Assembly: GCA_046546235.1 (NCBI GenBank)
Contig: JBKGYG010000043.1
Location: forward strand, 1 to 15,549
Direction: 5' to 3'
DNA length: 15,549 nucleotides
From: JBKGYG01 sp046546235
GTDB lineage: Bacteria > Bacillota > Clostridia > Lachnospirales > DSM-24629
Part shown: positions 13,193 to 15,549 of the stretch, one piece after another
Numbering within the stretch: position 1 is the first letter of the stretch
How the letters are laid out: every line of letters begins with the position of its first letter
Program-made: the position numbers and the translations under genes
The notes under the pieces: model-generated
The model's input: the letters and a program-made list of their open reading frames with translations, nothing else
Told to the model about the DNA's origin: nothing
Databases searched by the model: none

Positions 13193-14134
13193 ATGCGCTA
13201 TATCTCGGAGTTAAAAGAAGGGGAACAAGTTGTTGAACATTATTTATGTAAACAAAAACAAGTTTTAAAAACTAGAGCCGGAAAAAGTTATTATTCTATG
13301 AAACTTCAAGATAAAACAGGAGTTGTAGATGCGAAAATATGGGATCTTAGTTCTGGTATAGATGATTTTAATGAACATGATTATATTAAGGTAGATGGTC
13401 AAGTGTTATTATATCAGAATTCATTGCAAATAAATGTTAGACGTCTAAGAAGGAGTCAAGAAGGAGAATATGATCCAAAAGAATATATACCTACTTCTTC
13501 TAGAGATATTGAAGAAATGTACAAAGAAATCCTATCATATATAAATAAAATAAAAGAGCCTCATATTAAAAAACTAACAGAAAAGTTCTTTAAAGAAGAC
13601 GAAGCTTTTGTAAGTCGTTTTAAATCTCATTCAGCAGCTAAAAGTATGCATCATGGTTTTATGGGAGGCTTGTTAGAACACACACTATGTATTTTAAATC
13701 TATGTGAGTTTTACGCAAAACAATATCCCATAATCGATACGGATATTCTATTTGGAGCGGCTTTATTTCATGATGTAGGTAAAATCCTTGAATTATCAAG
13801 TTTTCCCGTTAATGATTATACAGACGAAGGACAATTGCTAGGACATATTGTGATCGGATTAGAATGGATAAACGATAAAATAAAAGAAATACCAAACTTT
13901 CCACCAAAACTAGCAAACCATATAAAACATTGCATTATAGCACATCATGGCGAGTTGGAATATGGTTCTCCTAAAAAGCCACAAACAATTGAGGCTTTAG
14001 CCTTACATTTTGCAGACAATACAGATGCAAAACTAAGAAGTTTTACTGAAATCTTATCAAATACAGATGAAGAAGGAGACTGGATTGGTTGGCAAAGGAT
14101 GTTTGAATCTAATATAAGAAAAAGTACTTATTAG
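13193..14134 (+). CDS. yhaM: YhaM-type 3'-5' exoribonuclease (OB fold plus HD domain)
   Basis: The 313 residues match the 314 of Bacillus YhaM. Residues 10-90 form an OB-fold nucleic-acid-binding domain (SYYSMKLQDKTGVVDAKIW). Residues 150-290 form an HD metal-binding domain with His163 (GLLEHT), the His193-Asp194 pair (ALFHDVGK), His251/His252 (AHHGELEYGSPKKP) and Asp275 (HFADNTDAK). The family trims single-stranded RNA, and in vitro DNA, from the 3' end using divalent metal, cleaning up decay fragments. The ATG follows AAAGGAG. It has its own promoter. No terminator is seen in the 75 bases before rlmD, so the two genes may share a transcript. Confidence 0.94.
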   Translation: MRYISELKEGEQVVEHYLCKQKQVLKTRAGKSYYSMKLQDKTGVVDAKIWDLSSGIDDFNEHDYIKVDGQVLLYQNSLQINVRRLRRSQEGEYDPKEYIPTSSRDIEEMYKEILSYINKIKEPHIKKLTEKFFKEDEAFVSRFKSHSAAKSMHHGFMGGLLEHTLCILNLCEFYAKQYPIIDTDILFGAALFHDVGKILELSSFPVNDYTDEGQLLGHIVIGLEWINDKIKEIPNFPPKLANHIKHCIIAHHGELEYGSPKKPQTIEALALHFADNTDAKLRSFTEILSNTDEEGDWIGWQRMFESNIRKSTY

Positions 14135-14209
14135 AGAATAAGTTATAAAAAAACTAAGAAAAAAGCATAATAATTAAAACAATAAAAAAATAAATGTTGA
14201 GGCGTTTTT

Positions 14210-15549
14210 ATGGAGATTAGAAAGAATGAAAAATATATAATTAAGATAGAAGATATCGGACAGAATGGTGAGGGTATAGGCAAAATAAATGGCTATACTC
14301 TTTTTGTTAAAGATGCTTTAATTGGTGATGAAATTAAAGTAAAAATTATAAAAACTAAGAAAAACTACGGTTTTGGTAAATTAATAGAAATAATCAAACC
14401 ATCACCTAATCGTATTATACCAAAATGCTCTATTGCAAATAAATGTGGAGGTTGCCAAATACAACATTTAAATTACAAAGAGCAATTAAGATTTAAGGAA
14501 AACAAGGTTAAAAACACTTTAGAAAGAATAGGTGGTTTTTCCAACATTAATATTAATCCAATAATCGGGATGGAAAAACCATTTTACTACAGAAACAAAA
14601 CTCAAGTTCCAGTTGGACAAGACAAAGAGGGAAATATAAAAATAGGTTATTATGCAACCAGGTCTCATAACATAATAGAAACAGAACAATGTTATATAGG
14701 TGATCCAATAAATGAACAGATAATAAATGTTATAAAAGAATTTATGATCGAGAATAATATAACTGGTTATAATGAACAAAAACACAAAGGATTAATCAGA
14801 CATATCTTAATTAGATCAGGGTATATAACAAAGGATGTAATGGTTTGTATTATTATAAATGGGAATAAATTACCTCATTCAGAAAAATTAATAACTAAAT
14901 TAATAGAAGTTCCGAATATAAAAAGCATATGTTTAAATATAAACAAAGAAAAAACCAATGTAATATTAGGGAATCAATTAATAATATTATGGGGTAAGCC
15001 TTATATAGAAGATTATATAGGGCAAGTAAGATATCAAATATCCCCTCTCTCTTTCTACCAAGTAAACCCAATGCAAACGGAAAAGCTTTATCAAAAGGCA
15101 TTAGAATATGCAGGTCTTACAGGTAACGAAATAGTATGGGATATATATTGTGGAATTGGAACTATTTCGCTTTTTCTTGCGAAAAAAGCTAAAAAAGTTT
15201 ATGGTGTAGAAATAGTAGAAGCTGCAATAAAAGACGCAGAAACTAATGCAGAAATAAATAATATAAATAATGTAGAATTTTATACAGGCAAGGCAGAAGA
15301 AATATTGCCAAGGAAATATAATGCAGAAGATATAAAAGCAGACGTAATAGTAGTTGATCCACCAAGAAAAGGGTGTGATGAAGAACTGCTTAATACAATA
15401 ATTAAGATGCAATCCCATAAAGTAGTTTATGTTTCTTGTGATCCTGCAACACTAGCAAGAGATTTAAAGTATCTGGTTAAAAGAGGGTATGAGTTAATGG
15501 AGGTACAGGCTGTTGATATGTTTCCACATACGGTGCACGTGGAGACGGT
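14210..15549 (+). CDS. rlmD: 23S rRNA (uracil-5-)-methyltransferase, RlmD/RumA family (3' end outside window)
   Basis: An open frame from ATG 14210 (GAGG Shine-Dalgarno 7 bases upstream) runs off the right edge after 446 codons. Residues 1-60 are a TRAM RNA-binding domain. Cys73, Cys79, Cys82 (CGGCQIQH) and Cys161 are the four ligands of the RumA-type iron-sulfur cluster. The SAM-binding motif DIYCGIGTISLFLA, then VDPPRKGC and VSCDPATLARD with the nucleophilic Cys, complete the methyltransferase domain. The visible end, DMFPHTVHVET, is the family's near-terminal motif, so only about ten residues should be missing. The family makes m5U at 1939 of 23S rRNA; in Firmicutes one paralogue can also modify 747 (RlmCD), so the exact site is open. 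Several minus-strand frames under this gene are shadows. Confidence 0.94.
   Translation, partial: MEIRKNEKYIIKIEDIGQNGEGIGKINGYTLFVKDALIGDEIKVKIIKTKKNYGFGKLIEIIKPSPNRIIPKCSIANKCGGCQIQHLNYKEQLRFKENKVKNTLERIGGFSNININPIIGMEKPFYYRNKTQVPVGQDKEGNIKIGYYATRSHNIIETEQCYIGDPINEQIINVIKEFMIENNITGYNEQKHKGLIRHILIRSGYITKDVMVCIIINGNKLPHSEKLITKLIEVPNIKSICLNINKEKTNVILGNQLIILWGKPYIEDYIGQVRYQISPLSFYQVNPMQTEKLYQKALEYAGLTGNEIVWDIYCGIGTISLFLAKKAKKVYGVEIVEAAIKDAETNAEINNINNVEFYTGKAEEILPRKYNAEDIKADVIVVDPPRKGCDEELLNTIIKMQSHKVVYVSCDPATLARDLKYLVKRGYELMEVQAVDMFPHTVHVET

Noticed and set aside
14519..15418. Three minus-strand open frames of 68-105 codons
   Set aside because: They lie antisense to the rlmD frame, which has full family motifs; their Phe/Tyr/Ile-rich translations are typical of AT-rich shadows.

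Overview
The window is AT-rich, with mostly A/T third codon positions, strong AGGAGG-type ribosome binding sites, GTG and TTG starts, and short-loop intrinsic terminators. Together with a PerR-type Fur protein, MutS2, YhaM, CheX, a membrane-anchored HtrA and a bactofilin beside an M23 peptidase, this points to a low-GC member of the Firmicutes, most likely a Clostridia chromosome. I cannot name the genus. I see no insertion sequence, phage, CRISPR array, rRNA or tRNA. It reads as ordinary core chromosome made of several small transcription units.

Layout. (1) 1-2811, plus strand: the acidic C-terminal tail of an unidentified protein, an AIR-synthase/HypE-like protein, an Lrp/AsnC regulator and a PLP aminotransferase, tightly packed as one probable operon. 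(2) 2797-3213, minus strand: perR/fur, sharing a bidirectional terminator with the aminotransferase and carrying a Per-box-like palindrome in its promoter. (3) 3387-4358, plus strand: an orphan cheX followed by trmL, ending in a convergent terminator. (4) 4376-9461, minus strand, read right to left: a GNAT-like acetyltransferase, mutS2, an OmpR-type response regulator and its sensor kinase, with no clear terminator inside. (5) 9462-9988: 527 bases without a convincing gene, with an orphan terminator-like hairpin and the start of a long structured leader. (6) 10001-11427, plus strand: a membrane-bound M23 peptidase and a bactofilin, a classic cell-shape pair, closed by a terminator. (7) 11737-13059: htrA as a single gene with its own promoter and terminator. 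(8) 13193 to the right edge: yhaM exoribonuclease and rlmD-like 23S rRNA methyltransferase, cut only a few codons before its expected end.

How the genes work together. Several act at the cell envelope (M23-bactofilin, HtrA, the two-component system). Several act on RNA or ribosomes (TrmL, MutS2, YhaM, RlmD). PerR would sense peroxide.

The most unusual signal is the roughly 245-base leader of the M23-bactofilin operon. It starts at an extended -10 promoter and carries a compound hairpin whose inner arm, TACCACCT at 9783-9790, is an exact complement of the Shine-Dalgarno region AGGTGGTA at 9987-9994. That is the layout expected of an RNA switch controlling translation of the peptidase. A second item is a pair of TTCATA octamers, one helical turn apart, at the htrA promoter; they resemble the secretion-stress operator I recall from Bacillus htrA.
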